DNA from: Branchiostoma floridae
Taxonomy: Eukaryota > Chordata > Leptocardii > Amphioxiformes > Branchiostomatidae
Direction of reading: 5' to 3'
Length of the DNA: 47,658 bases
Assembly (NCBI RefSeq): GCF_000003815.2
Contig: NC_049980.1
Coordinates: 32,494,827-32,542,484 of the forward strand
This document shows, in pieces, positions 1 through 12,539 of this stretch. Under the pieces are notes generated by a model, which was given only the letters and a program-made list of their open reading frames with translations, made no database searches and was not told the DNA's origin. Each line of letters starts with the position of its first letter. Within the stretch, counting starts at the first letter, position 1. A program made the position numbers and the translations under genes.

Positions 1-27
1 CACGACAGTCTACATGTAGCTCGGGAC

Positions 28-234
28 TACTTCCCCAAGCAGAGGTTAGGCTCCGGCTGTTTTTGTAACGTTTTTAGTCATTTTTATCGGGCTTTCTATT
101 TTGTATTTTATCTTGCTGTGTCAAAACCTAACGCTAGCATACTTCAACATAAATGATAAAATAGAGAACCCGACAAACAACTACTACAAAAACGTTACAA
201 AAACAGCCGGAGCCTAACCTCTGCTTGGAGAGTA
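28..234. mobile_element. hAT-like MITE, copy 1
   Basis: Non-autonomous foldback element. The left end reads tacttccccaagcagagg and the right end is the complement of TACTCTCCAAGCAGAGG. The inverted ends continue through GTTAGGCTCCGGCTG. Near-identical flanks (GCTCGGGAC on the left, GTTCGGGAC on the right) look like an aged 8-9 bp target duplication. Same family as 3604-3792 and 6174-6333, where the duplications are exact. No coding capacity. Confidence 0.85.
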
Positions 235-2140
235 GTTCGGGACTCCCTCCCTTAATTTGCCACAGTTATTTTGGAGCATTTGTGATGAGAAGTGAGTCAG
301 TTTTCTTCCAGTTTATGTCATTGATTTGTCCTTGTTATTGCAATGAACTTGTCATCATTGCATTCAAGCGCTTGTCTACAATTGTAGACTGTAAGGCTGT
401 GTTCATGGGGCATTTTTGTCTCTCAGTGAATTGTGAACTTCTTGTATTAGATGGCATTGAAAAATCATTCCAGTTGTGTCAGGAGTTTTCTCCATTTCTG
501 CCTTCCATTATTAATCTGATGGTAACATATATGCAGCTAGTTAGGAAAGAGAAGTCTAAACTTATACATGTATGAGGTGCATTGATTCAGTTTCCAAATG
601 ATAGTAATAATTCATCAGTTTTATCTGCGATCATAGGTAATATCTTGAATGTACTGTTACAGCCTTATATCTATCATAAGGCTATGGTAGCAGGCTTGAA
701 TGGCCATATTCTTTAATAGTGAATGACTTGTCATTGGATTGAACTGATATACCTCAAGTATTGAGCTGTTGTGCCTATTATTTGAGAGACAATTACTAAG
801 TCTACGATAACTCGAGAATAAAATAATTTAAATGAGAGTTGTAATGTTGTAGTAGAGCTTTTTTAACCGAAGTCAGTGGGATAATCAACATTTCAGAATA
901 CGGAATAAATTTGTCAATATCTAGAATTCTAATTAATTCTAATTCGTTAAAGGAACATAACCATAACTCTAAAAAAAGAATATATATAAATGTCATATAT
1001 TAATCTTATCAAATAGTTATTTCTGTAGCTGTAACGGGGGCCGCCCTAAGACGGTTCCCGTCGTAAGACGGAACGGATTTTTTGATGATCTTATTATCCA
1101 TATTAAGTACACCGTGTTTGTTGCCACTGACTATGCTGATTACAAAGGTAAATAAATCAAGTCCATGCACACAGCTTTAATTCGCATTCCAAGTATACTT
1201 TAACATATTTACTTCATGTTTAAAAAAAAACAGAATTCTAACAGTAATGTTGACAGTGCTGAATCACTGCGGTCACCGGCCTTTGCGTATTGGCGGCTCG
1301 TGTCGCTAACTATATGAACTCTTTCAAGCAGTCACACAACTGCCATGATACACATAAATAAAGCTCCATAAAACACTATGAATATGGGTCTTCAAATGTC
1401 TGTTGAGTAGAAAAGCAACCAAAAGGAAGCGACATAAACATTGCCACCATTGTACTCCCAAGGGAGTGTGGCCGTGAAGGTGACAGACTAGAGAACGCTC
1501 CAAAGATTTGTTTGACTGTAACAAATGATACGTGCTGTCTATGAAAATAAGACTTGATAGAGAGATGTAGATGATATTTTCATATAATCAGACCGAGTTT
1601 TGTTGATGTTAGCGGTGTCTTTTTTTCGTAATGGTTTTTTTAGTCGGGCATTCACAATCAGTGCATTCAGCCCATTGCCCGTAAAAACATGAGCTGGATT
1701 GTTCTAGGTACAGCCTTCCTCATGTGAGACAAGAAGTACATACAGTCAAGATTTTACTGTCAAAAGAAAGCTAAAATATCATATTATTAATTTTCTTCTG
1801 TGTACTTAAATTTACCACTTACTTCTGAAGAGAGCAAAATGTAAAAAAAGCGTACCGAGTTAGGCACACTGTCCAGCGTAGCACAAAATTGGAAGGTTAC
1901 ATACACGAAATTGTCTCACAGTGTTTGCCGCTTGTAACATGCAGCGCGAAAGGTTCATGAACCACATGAATGCATTTCTTATTCAAGTATGTTGTTCAAA
2001 TCCATGTGAACAAAATTCAGTCATCAAAATTTGACCACTCTCAGGCAACTAGTGATGGAGCGCAATGAGTTTGAGCGCAAGAAAAAGCGTACCGTGTTGG
2101 GGCACCTCCCGTTAACATGTTTACTGTGTATTAAATGTTG
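235..2140. other. Intergenic, no gene recognised
   Basis: AT-rich sequence with several short ORFs in both strands (for example 225-575) that have no recognisable domain, no splice context and a composition like the surrounding noncoding DNA. A short degenerate direct repeat of the type CCTAAGACGG / CGTAAGACGG lies near 1045-1075. Nothing else identified. Confidence 0.5.
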
Positions 2141-2142
2141 TG

Positions 2143-2722
2143 GGACCGCGTGGCACGATCGGGAGCGCGTTGGTCTCAGGCCCGAGAGGTCCCGGGTTCA
2201 AATCCGCTTGCCGTGTCACCGATCTTGTGCCCTTGGGAAAGGCACTTTACACGACTTTCCTCACCTAGCTCAGGTGTAAATGAGTACATAGCTGCGGCTA
2301 GTGGCAGTGACAGGCCTTTGTGGTGGTGACAGGCCATAGGGGCATGTTCGGGCATGACGCACCCGCCATGACACACGAGTCAGGGGTAGGAGGAACCCCT
2401 TACATCCTTGGTCGGAAGTCCTCCTAGGAGACGGAAACTCCAAATAACAAACCTGCATCTGCTGGGGCCGTCTTACACGTTGCAAACAATTGCCCCTGTA
2501 GGACTTAGTGCGCCAGTGGACGAGAGGGTGGTGGAGAAGGAAGTGCACACCCCTCCTTCACCTTAAAAAAAGTGCAGGCCAGGCAGACGGGTCGCCTTAA
2601 ACCCACCCTGTCTGCCTACCATTGTCTTCCGAGACAGACGGATGCCAAAACAAAATGTTGGAAGAAATGTTTCCTAACAATTTATGTACCGTTGTCACAA
2701 AATAAAAGTTTGACTTTGATGA
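2143..2722 (+). mobile_element. tRNA-derived SINE (type A)
   Basis: The head resembles a tRNA gene: an A-box-like segment (tggcacgatcggg, about 2150) and a B box (gggttcaaatcc, 2192-2203). The body contains the block around ggcactttacacgactttcc (about 2240), which recurs at 13140-13190 and, on the minus strand, at 18600-18660. The 3' end is AT-rich near aaaataaaagtttgacttt (2699-2717). The exact 3' boundary is an estimate. Pol III transcription and LINE-assisted retroposition are known for such families and are inferred here. Confidence 0.7.
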
Positions 2723-2932
2723 GCAAAATTTGATCACCAGACTGCAAATCATTCTGTGAAGTCTGATATAAGTTAATAGTCATGTGTATTATGTGTATTG
2801 TTATTGGTCAGTCTATTTTGATAGCTACAAAAAAAATATATTGGCTAAGCTGTAAATGTTCCGTTGGACGTGAAATTATATATTCATGATTGTACATCCA
2901 AACCAAGGCTGGGAGATCTCCAAAGAACAGTG

Positions 2933-3590
2933 CAATGGCCGAGTGGGTAGAGTGTTCGCCTTGCATTCGGTAGGTACTACATGTAAGAGACTCAATGATA
3001 CAGACAGATTTGATTATATATTCAGATGTAACAACTCCCACAATGCTAAAATAGGTAAATATATAAAAGACTGCTTTGTCATAAGAAAAAATGCCGAAAC
3101 TCATAATTAGACCCACTCGATTGTAATACAATATCAATGATTTAGGCTAGCTCTTATTGTTCTAGAAATTAGGATGCCAATTTCATTCTATATTCATAAT
3201 TTGCATATGTACTAAGTTTGATGCCTGTTTTAGTAATTAGGATGATAAGTTTGTTTCTTCTTCTTTTTTTTGCCATACATTGTACCGTGTACGATCATTG
3301 CGCAATAAAGTTCTTCTTTCCATGTATAGGTAGTGAGTTCTATCCCTGCCTGAGTCCTATCAGACACTTTAAAGATGCTACATAATACTGCTTTCTGTGC
3401 TTAGCAGTTGGCACTCAGCACTAATGAGGAAGAGTATGGGAGTTAAACAACATTACAACCAGTGAAATAACCCCCTGCTGTAGTGTCATGCACAAATGTG
3501 TGGCCCAAGGGCTACAGAGATAGAGATGGGAATGGTGACCCCTAAGCATCTGTTACAGATGCACGGCAACTTAAACTTTAACTCCAAATA
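2933..3590 (+). mobile_element. tRNA-derived SINE (type B), split by a LINE tail
   Basis: Contains the tRNA-like A-box region (aatggccgagtgggtagagt), then is interrupted at 2977-3326 and resumes with a decayed B box (gtgagttctatccctgcc) and a body that matches the intact copy at 9035-9330 (dinucleotide-poor block with actaatgaggaagagtatg and a gcaacttaaact end). Comparison with that intact copy shows the break lies inside the tRNA-like head. Confidence 0.8.
2977..3326 (+). mobile_element. LINE 3' tail inserted in the SINE
   Basis: Flanked by an exact TAGGTA repeat (2971-2976 and 3327-3332), taken as the target duplication. A reading frame ending at 3107 resembles the end of a LINE ORF (FRCNNSHNAKIGKY...), followed by AT-rich 3' sequence and gcgcaataaagttc. 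The same sequence occurs in reverse at 20935-21207. The LINE assignment of the reading frame is an inference from similarity to other retrotransposon C termini in the window. Confidence 0.65.
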
Positions 3591-3603
3591 ACCTATCGAC
3601 AGC

Positions 3604-3792
3604 TACTCTCCAAGCAGAGGTTAGGCTCCGGCTGTTTTTTTAACGTTTTTTTAGTCGTATTTATCGGGCTTTCTATTGTTTTATTTTATCTTGCTGTGTT
3701 TGGCTGGCGTACTTCAAGAAAAATGACAAAATAGAAAGCCCGATAAAAACGACTAAAAAAACAGCTGGAGCCTAACCTCTGCTTGGAAAGTA
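3604..3792. mobile_element. hAT-like MITE, copy 2
   Basis: Ends TACTCTCCAAGCAGAGG and its complement, extended by GTTAGGCTCCGGCTG. Exact 8-bp target duplication TCGACAGC at 3596-3603 and 3793-3800. An 8-bp duplication is typical of hAT transposases, so this is a non-autonomous hAT-like element. Confidence 0.9.
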
Positions 3793-3800
3793 TCGACAGC

Positions 3801-4611
3801 AGTTACTTACCAAACAGCAGACTGACGCGCTGCTATCACCCAGCGTACGAAGGACACTTCGTTCCCTCTGTGGGGGTCTGCATGGGGGGTTCCAGCAAAG
3901 CTTTCATGCCTTACGCATTAATCGGAAATGTCCTCCATAATATCTTCAAAATTTCGAATTTTTAAAATTTTGATTTTTAGATTTTAGAATTTTTTTAAGA
4001 TTTTGAAATTTAGCATTTTCAAAATTTTGAATTTTCAAAATTTAGGTAGGTACATGTAACGTTAGGTACTCTCTCTCTCTCTCTGTCAGTCAGTCTTTTC
4101 CAGACTATGACAAGGTACAATGTAGGTAGGTATTTTTTTTTTTTTTTTTCATAGACTTTGGCTAAAACTCTAGAGATGCAATGCGGTTTAACAAAGTTAA
4201 ACTAAAAGTCACATTTTCAAAGTCAATGTTTAATGTTCAATGAGCATAATGGTACATAATTTGTGAATAACAAGTTTGACTTGAAACCCCGTGACTCCAT
4301 TACCCACCCAAAAAAGGGCAGTTTTTTTCTAGGGTAGGTCGGAAAAGAGGAAACACAATATTTTTCCCTAGGCCTAAGGGTTAACAATACCTTGTGCTCT
4401 TGAAAATTCTATACCATTTATGCCCCAATGGATCTGTACAGTCATGTGCTTATTTACTTAGGCTGAGAGGCAAAATGCTATTTACATTCTTAGTCTTCTT
4501 TTGTGTATTTTCATGTACAGTTTTGTTCAGGCCCAACTTAAACAAGTCTAGCCAGTCTCGTCAGAAAATGACGTCAGTAACTATGGCAACGGAACGGGCC
4601 GGCGACTTGCC
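3801..4611. other. AT-rich intergenic stretch
   Basis: Contains a low-complexity A/T tract with repeated aaaattttga units (3950-4045), a short CT run (4070-4085) and a T run (4132-4149). The segment ggtctgcatggggggttcc (about 3876) also occurs in reverse near 44800, so it belongs to a dispersed repeat. No gene seen. Confidence 0.5.
4569..4590. promoter_or_regulatory. CRE next to an X-box-like motif
   Basis: A perfect palindromic CRE, TGACGTCA (4569-4576), is directly followed by GTAACTATGGCAAC (4577-4590). The latter resembles the RFX X-box (GTNRCC-N-RGYAAC), with a strong right half. It lies about 620 bp upstream of the CCBE1 start. Regulatory use is only inferred. Confidence 0.3.
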
Positions 4612-4820
4612 AATCTCCAAGCAGATGTATGGATCCTACTCATTCTCATTGTTTTACGCCTTCTGTTGCAAATTTGAGTTCTTTTTTTAAGTGTTTTTTT
4701 AACGATCTAGAATTGTATTTTTATGTATTCGCTTCCCCTGCGAAAAGAGTACCAAATGTGCAAAAAAAACAAAATCAGGCGTAAAACACTAAGAATGCAC
4801 CTCACATCTGCTTGGAGACT
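4612..4820. mobile_element. MITE with ATCTCCAAGCAGATGT ends
   Basis: Left end atctccaagcagatgt (4613) and right end acatctgcttggagact (ending 4820). Inner inverted arms carry tgttttacgcc and ggcgtaaaacac. It shares the CTCCAAGCAGA core with the hAT-like elements but has a different interior. Target duplication unclear. Confidence 0.65.
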
Positions 4821-5210
4821 CAGTTGTCAGCGCCCCTGTTCCTCTTCAGTAGCGGATGCCACCAGTGACACTCTCCGATATGCCCACAACTATTTGGCAT
4901 CTTCTCGGACCGACCTGGCCTTGGCTGACAAAAACGGCACCAAGGCTCAGCTCGTGCGCTTCGCGGGCTGACACCAGGACTGCCTTCGCGGTTTGGCGCC
5001 AGGAATAGTTCGAGGTCCGGCTCTTGTTTGGCCAACTGCGCCCGGCGCTGGCAGGGTGCTGAGGAGAGAGGAAACTGTGGATGAAATATCGCCAGCAGTG
5101 CAGGGAGAAACTCGCGAGGCAGGAACACAGCGATCCACATGACGCCATACCTGCCACAGTAGTGGCACTAGTGCCCAGCTATCAGTGCTCAAAAACGTCT
5201 GTCAGTAAAA
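4821..5210 (+). promoter_or_regulatory. CCBE1: Putative promoter and 5' UTR of CCBE1
   Basis: GC-richer than its surroundings and directly upstream of the CCBE1 start codon. No TATA box was seen. An in-frame TAG at 5169-5171 with no ATG before 5211 fixes the start. Several overlapping ORFs in this block on both strands look incidental. Confidence 0.4.
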
Positions 5211-5335
5211 ATGCGCTCCGCTGGACGACTGTTTCGGAGCTGGGACGCGTCTTTGGTGATATTTCTGGCAACTTGGTTGCTCCCTTCCGCACACGTGCAG
5301 TCGATGTCTTATTTTGATGAGGAGACCTTTGACAG
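5211..5335 (+). CDS. CCBE1: CCBE1 exon 1: start and signal peptide
   Basis: The ATG has A at -3 and follows an in-frame stop. Encodes [20 protein letters not shown] then a hydrophobic stretch ending near SAHVQS, a typical secretory signal, then SYFDEETFD. Donor gtacgt at 5336, phase 2. The reading frame alone is short, so the exon is easy to miss. Confidence 0.88.
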
Positions 5336-7805
5336 GTACGTGTTGGAACACCTGAGTCTATACCAGACTCCTGCCTAGCTAAATAGTAATAGGGCACTTT
5401 GGCCTAGTTAGGAATAAAAGTCGAGTAGGAGTTCATTCAAAACGATTGGGACCCCACTGGCCTAAACGTGGCCTATAGCCACATCCCATGTGAACTATGG
5501 AAGCACAGCACACTAGAGGCAACCATGGTCCCCGGCCCTCTTGATGAGGATGGGACTAGGTGAGGTGAGGTGAGGTGAGGAGTTCATTGGCCTTGGATCT
5601 AGGAGTGAACTGACTGGCCGGCTACACTTCGAAATACTGACTGAGATCCCATGGCCACTAGCCTGGATACCAGACCCCAGCCCGCTCTCCAAAATATCTA
5701 TATATCCCTACACGATAATTTTTTTTAGATCAGGCTGGGGTCTGGTATCCAGACTACATGGCAACTTTATTTGTCCTAGTTGGCCAAATTCTTCTTTTTG
5801 TCATCCAGCTGACACGTCTACTTCGAGACTAGGAACATCTTATCCATGCAAGAAATCTAGCCTTCAAACACAAATTAGAGCGTGCGTAAAGATTGCGTTT
5901 TGTCGTGAAACGTTTAAACATTAAAAGCTTACGCATGACGGATCCTTTAACAGAGGGGATTATGTCGGAGTAATGTTTACAGAGCTACGTCACGTAACTG
6001 CCAAAGCGTCATTTGTGCCATCGGTAAGCTTGTCTTGAGGTAAACATAAAAATTCCGTGCGCTTCTTTCGAATCCTCTTTTCACCTTATAAGATATGTCT
6101 TTCTCAAAAGGTCGAAACACCTCTTGACATTGGTCATAGTTTTTGGTTGAAAACAGTCGCTGGTCAACAGATCTACTCTCCAAGCAGAGGTTAGGCTCCG
6201 GCTGTTTTCTAGTCGTTTTCATCGGGCTTTCTATTTTGTATTGTATCTTGTATTATCAAACCTAACAATACAAGATACAATACAAATAGAATGCCCAATA
6301 AAGGCGACTAAAAAAACCTCTGCTTGGAGAGTAAACAGATCTAGTTCAGTGTTCAGTGTCACTGACAAAATGTAGTGGATGCCACCTGAAACGCCTGAGC
6401 GGTTCCTAATTGTATCCAGTCGTTTCAGTAACTGTTACTTTGTGTATCTCTTGGCCACGATGTTCACATTTTGCTTGAGAGATGATGTTGATCAGGGTTG
6501 GACAAGTGCACTAGCCCTATTGTCAAGGGCAAGGGAAAGTGCTGATCAGGCAAATAAGATTTTTCCAATGAGTGAGATTTTGGTACACTTGTTACTTTTT
6601 ACAGTCATGAAATGAAGCAATGATCAACATACAACAATAGAGGCAATGATAAGAATTCCATTGCTGGAAGTGAAAATGCATATAACAATGAAATTTGTAT
6701 TTTGGCCGAGTGAACAGCTGGTTTGGGCAAGTACATTTTGTATGTACTTTCCTGATAGTTTGTTTGTTTTTAGTTTCCTTGAATTTTAGAAAACTTGTCC
6801 AAACCTTTTGATATTAGCTGGTAGCTAGAATGCATCACCTCTGCGCCCTGTACTTTCCTTTGTTGAAAAAACGATGTTCACATTTCAGTGATCCTGATCA
6901 TCTGAGATGCCCAGAGGATAAGATCATCACGGAGGTGTATCCATGTGCAGACAGGGACGGCAACAAAGTGGCAAAATGTTTCAGGTAACATTGGGTCACC
7001 TTTATCCGTGGGGTAACCTATATCCGTTGTGTTTAAAAATAAGGTATTTGGGATCGTTAAGTCAAAAGACGGTAGTTTCACACTGCAATATTTTGAAAAT
7101 ATTTCAATTTGAAACCTACGTCCCTATTTACACAGATTTTACAACAACGAATTTAGGCTACCCCACGGATAAAGATTAACAAATGTTAACATTGTATCCT
7201 TCTTAGAGGGATGGAATGAGGGTGGTAGGAATTGAAGAAGGGAGGAGGGAGATGGCTAACGAACGTATTAGTTTAAATGATTTTTAAAAATCAAACTCAT
7301 TCCATGTTCAAACTACCATCTAGTCTTCCAAATGTTTCAGCGAACCATGTGTCCTTTTTATAAGGATGGAGGGAGGGTAGTAGGAAGATTACGTATCCGT
7401 TTTTTCTTCAAATTCATTGCATGTTCAAACTACCATCTAGTCTTCCAAACCAAAACAAAACCGTATACAATAAAAATAACAAAACTAAACATACTACGGT
7501 TTGCATGGAACACAAAAGAAAGAATGATAACACGAAATTTGTACCAGATGAAACAAATAATCGGACACTGAAGCAGTTAATTTAATAATGTATTTAAAAC
7601 GGTAAACGTTTGCTTCTTATCCATATCAATCAATTGTAATTGTGACAGGTATCGCTGTACACTGTCTTTACACACACACACACATACACACACACACATA
7701 CACACACACACACATGCACACACTCATACACAAACACACATACGCGCGCGCGCGCGCACACACACACACACGCACGCATGCACATACAGCCCAACACATA
7801 CGCAC

Positions 7806-7861
<56 letters not shown>

Positions 7862-10800
7862 ACACATACACACACACACACAGACCATACACACATANNN
7901 NNNNNNNNNNNNNNNNNNNNNNNNNNNNNNNNNNNNNNNNNNNNNNNNNNNNNNNNNNNNNNNNNNNNNNNNNNNNNNNNNNNNNNNNNNNNNNNNNCAA
8001 ACAGTTCTGAACTCGGTTGGGACTGCCTTCAGTCAGTACAAAGTGCGTGCACTAACGCAGTTTGGCTGGTCCTGCTACTGTTAGGACATGCCGTTTACTC
8101 TGTAGCAGAGAAAACACTCGGCGTTGTGTATAAAACATGGGCGGGAAGGTTGGAGGCCAGAGTCAGGGGTCGGCAGGCGGTATGTGTTGTGGGGAAATAC
8201 TGTATGTGTTCTCCAAGCAGAGGTTGGGTAGCGGGGATTACGTAGTAGTGGCTGGGATGCGAGGGGAGCGAGCCGGTAAAAATCCCGGCGACTAGGGGTG
8301 GGTACAGGTACGTCTACCGGTACACTCTTGGTTAGAGTATTTAGTAGTAGAAAACTCCAGTAGAAGTTAGATACTCCGTCAAACAGATTCCTCTGTAGAA
8401 AATTTGAACATAGTTTTGAGTATCACCCATTCACAAGTTTTCACATTTAGCCAGGTTCAGGTCTGGACCTGGACCTGATCCTCTGGACCTGGACCTGGAC
8501 CGTGTCTGTACCTGAATTTTCATAGAATACCTATTGGCTATTCTTGAATGGACGGTTGACAAGACAGCGGAACAAAGATGAAACATTCCAATGCCTCATG
8601 CCAAGACCAATGAGGTTATCTGATATAACATCCTTGCCAAGCCTAAACCTGAAGCCAAAGTTTCAATAATCGAAATACTATTTTGATTTGGTGTTAGTGT
8701 CACAGATCGCCTCTGTTTAATTGGCGTGGATATGCCGACTTCAAGGAACGACTTAGGCAGACAAAATACACAAAAGCCTTGTGCCAAGGCTACAGCTGAA
8801 CCCAATTTGAAAGTTATTCTAGTTTCAATCATCTAACAGTTAAATACTATCTGGGTTTGACACAACTGTGTCACAGATATCCTCTTCTTGGCAGAGACTT
8901 GGGGGAAAAGCGTACACGATACTGGGAAGATAAAAAGGCTGCAGACATAGGCTTAAAATGTATGTCAACACGCCGGGTATCGTTTACTCAAGGGTAATGG
9001 GGGGATGATTTAGGGGCGACAATCTAGAACTTGTGTAACTTGCCAAGTGGGTAGAGTGTTCGCCTTGCATTCGGCAGGTCGTGCGTTTGATCCCCGGCCG
9101 AGTCATACCAAAGACTTTAAAAATGGCACATGCTGCTTTCTCTGCTTAGCACTGAGCACTAATGAGGAAGAGTATGAGAACTTAAACACACATCACTTCC
9201 AGCGTACTAGCCCCCTGATGTAGTGGCTTTCACAATTGTGTGGCCAAGGGTAACAGAAATGAAGATGGGCGCCACCCCTAAGCATCCGCACAGATGTACG
9301 GGCAACTTAAACTTGAACTTGATACAGACCTTGGTAATGAACTTCGCGATTTCAAGTGTGTTATTTAGTTGTGCTTGAATGGAATGTCATTCTGGATGCA
9401 GCTTTAAAGGGAACTATCCTTGGTATGAAGGGGATCTTTAAGCAATCGAGCAATAAAGATGGGAAGGAGAAGAAGTGAAGAGAGAGAAAGGGACAGAGAG
9501 GAAGAACCGAAAAATCGGATATTCAGAAACAGAATGGGAGCAAGAAAAGAGAGAGAAAGAGGGAGAGGGAGAAGGAGAGAGAGAGAGAAGGAAACGAAAT
9601 TTGGAAATAAGACTTATGATGGAACGACAAACATTCCCAGTCGAGCGCTAAGAACATAAGAAAGAGAGTTCGAGCGGAGGAGGGAAAGTGGGGGGAGGGG
9701 AGCGACAGATGTAGAGAGAGGAGGACAAGTAAAATCTGGACAAAGCATTTAGCTAATCGATTACTCACGAGTTTAGAAGACGAGAGGAGGAGAAAAAAAC
9801 AAAGACAGACAGAAAAACGGAACAAAGAAAGAGAAAGACGAAAGAAAGAAAGAGAGAGAGAGCGAAAAGATAAAGAAAGAAAAAAGAAAGAAAGAAAAAA
9901 AGAAAGGGAAAAATAAAGAAAGAAAGAGAAAGAAAGAGAGAAAAGAAGGGAAGGAAAGGAATAAATGAAATAAAAAGAAATGGAATGGAAGGGAGGACTG
10001 AGGAAATAAAAAGAAAGAAAGAAGGAAGGAAGGAAAGCTTACCACAAAGCGACGTCGACGGAGCCCCCCACCCCACTCCATGTCAGCCAACCCTCCCCCC
10101 ACCCCATGTCAGACCCCCACCCCACCCCATGTCAGCCCCTCACCCCACCCATGTCAGCCCCCCTCCCCAGCCCATGTCAGCCCCCCCCCCTCCCCACCCA
10201 TGTCAGCCCCACCACCCCACCCCAGCCCATGTCAGCCCCCCTCCCCACCCATGTCAGCCCCCCTCCCCACCCCACGTCAGCAGACTTACATCGCTGTCAG
10301 CTCCGGCATGTCTGGGCCGCGGTCCAGAGCTGGGTTTGACAGACAGGAAGGTAAACGGCGAGCGACCCATCACGAGGAAATGTCTCCCGAGTGAAAAGTC
10401 AAACATTCCACTGCCTGATAGATGTTTCTAACACGTAACTGCGCCGGTTTACCTTTGCCACCCTCGGCACAGACTCAAGCGGCACAGAGCAAAGTCACCG
10501 ATAAATCTTCTTGCAGATTACTATGTAGAAGAGCCTCAAATCCAAAGGCTTGGGGTTCAATCCTTAGCAATAAGAATCATCTTTTGGAGTCGAATCTGTT
10601 GAGATTTTACTACAAAAAGAAGCTCGTTTTCAAAATAAGTGAACTGACAGGCAAAGCAATACCGTACAACATTAGGTAACGTTATATATTGAAGTAAGAA
10701 CTTTATTGCACATTTTTCCAACCGAACAAAGCATGTCAAAGTATCATATAGAAAGTATCACAGCATTCCTCTCAAATCTTGGTAATGGTACCGGTGAAAA

Positions 10801-12508
10801 TGTAGGACTGTGTGGGTTTAGCAACAGTCAGTTTGTCAAAACGCATGAGGAATATAAATTTTCAGTGATGCTCATAACGTTATGTCTTAAGTGGAATTTT
10901 ATTAGAAACTAGAAAGGCCGACATTTGCTTGAGAGCAAATACAGCATATTTCAGCCATCTCCCTCCCCATGCAACAATAGGCTATTTCAAAATCACCCAT
11001 TTGAAAAATCACTTTTACTAATGACGGTTTAACCCAAAAATGAGTCTTACAAAATTCCCCCGTTCAAGAATGGACTCCAGTGCACCCTATGTGAATTTGC
11101 ACAATAGACCAGTCCAGAAATACTCCCACTGAAACCTTGGCCTTTTGAATAAGAAACCAAATCCAAAATTGAATTTAGCAAAAAAGGTCCCAGTGCATAA
11201 AAAGGTATAATAGACCAGTCTAAAAACACTTCCACTAAAATTGAATTTTGAATCATCACCCGTTCAAAACTGAATTCGAAAAAATCCCCCTTCCGTGTGC
11301 AAAAAATGGACTCTTCCATGTAAAGTAGAGCAGTCCAAAAATACATCCGCTAAAATAGGACTTTGACATAATCACTGAAGTCCAAAAAATGGATTTAAAA
11401 AAAAGCCCCCTCTATGCAAGAATGGACTCTTCCAGAACACCCATGTAAAATTGCAAATTAGACCAGTCCAAAAATAACCCTACTGAAAGACTTTGACAAA
11501 CTAGAAGTCACCAAAGTCCAAAATATGAATTTTGAAAAATCCCCCCTCCGTGCGAGAATAGACTCTTCCAGCACACATTCTGTAAAATTGCAAAATAGAC
11601 CTGTCCAAAAATGCATCCACTGAAAGACTTCACCAGTCCAATGATGAATTTAAAAAAAAAAAGGAACCCCTCCGTGTAAGAATGGACTCTTCCAGATAAC
11701 ACCGGGCTCGCTGATTGGCTGCCACCCCCCCTCTTTAGGATATAGATTCAGGCTAAGTGATTGGTTACCTATCTAATTAGATTAAATAGACATATATGCC
11801 AGTAGGTCCAATCTGCAGCTGGGGGTCAACGACCTTAAGGTCATTGACCCCTCTGGCTATTGGAAAATGACAAAAAAATCCCCAAATATATCATTTTGAC
11901 GTAGTCTATGACAAAAATTATACATGTGTCATTTGAATAAATATCTAGTGCACCCTTTTACCAAAATTTAGGTCATTTGGTTTTAAAACCAGAGCACAAT
12001 AGCCAAAAGTGTACTTTTTGGTCATAAAATGGCCAAATAATCGCAAAATTGAGCATTTTATTGTACCGTATGCCTCAAGTGTTATTGAATCCATGTGCGC
12101 ATATGTCTAGGGCACTCCTATACTAAATTTCAGGTCATCCGGTTCTAAAACCAAGGTACAGGAGCCAAAAGTGTCCTTTTTTGGTATAAAAATGACAAAA
12201 AAATCGCAAAAATAAGTATTTGGTTATACTGTACACCAAAACTGATATTGAATCTATATGGGGGACTTATCAAGGCACATCTGTACCAAATTTCAGCTCA
12301 TTCGGTTATAATACCAGGGTACAGGGGGCCCAAATATACAGTTTTGGTCTTAAGATGACCAAAAAACCTTAATAAAATCATTTAAGAGACAGATATGGAA
12401 AAAATGAAAAAAACGTCCGAGGGTATTGGCCCACTCTACCCTTGTGCCAAATTTCAAGTCATTCGGTTGAGGAACAAGGGAGATACTGTGTTCTGAAGAT
12501 TTGACAGG

Positions 12509-12539
<31 letters not shown>

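Noticed and set aside
225-575. 116-residue plus-strand ORF
   Set aside because: Starts inside a MITE end, has no recognised domain or splice context, and its composition is like the flanking DNA.
2176-2548. Minus-strand ORFs in the first SINE
   Set aside because: They overlap a tRNA-derived SINE and have no domain.
7630-8245. ORFs rich in Thr/His or Cys/Val
   Set aside because: They are translations of the CA microsatellite and the N gap.
9523-10102. Phe/Leu/Ser-rich minus-strand ORFs resembling membrane proteins
   Set aside because: Artefact of the polypurine tract read on the other strand.
9985-10431. Proline-rich ORFs in three frames
   Set aside because: All frames are open because of C runs in the minisatellite. 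No start context or domain.
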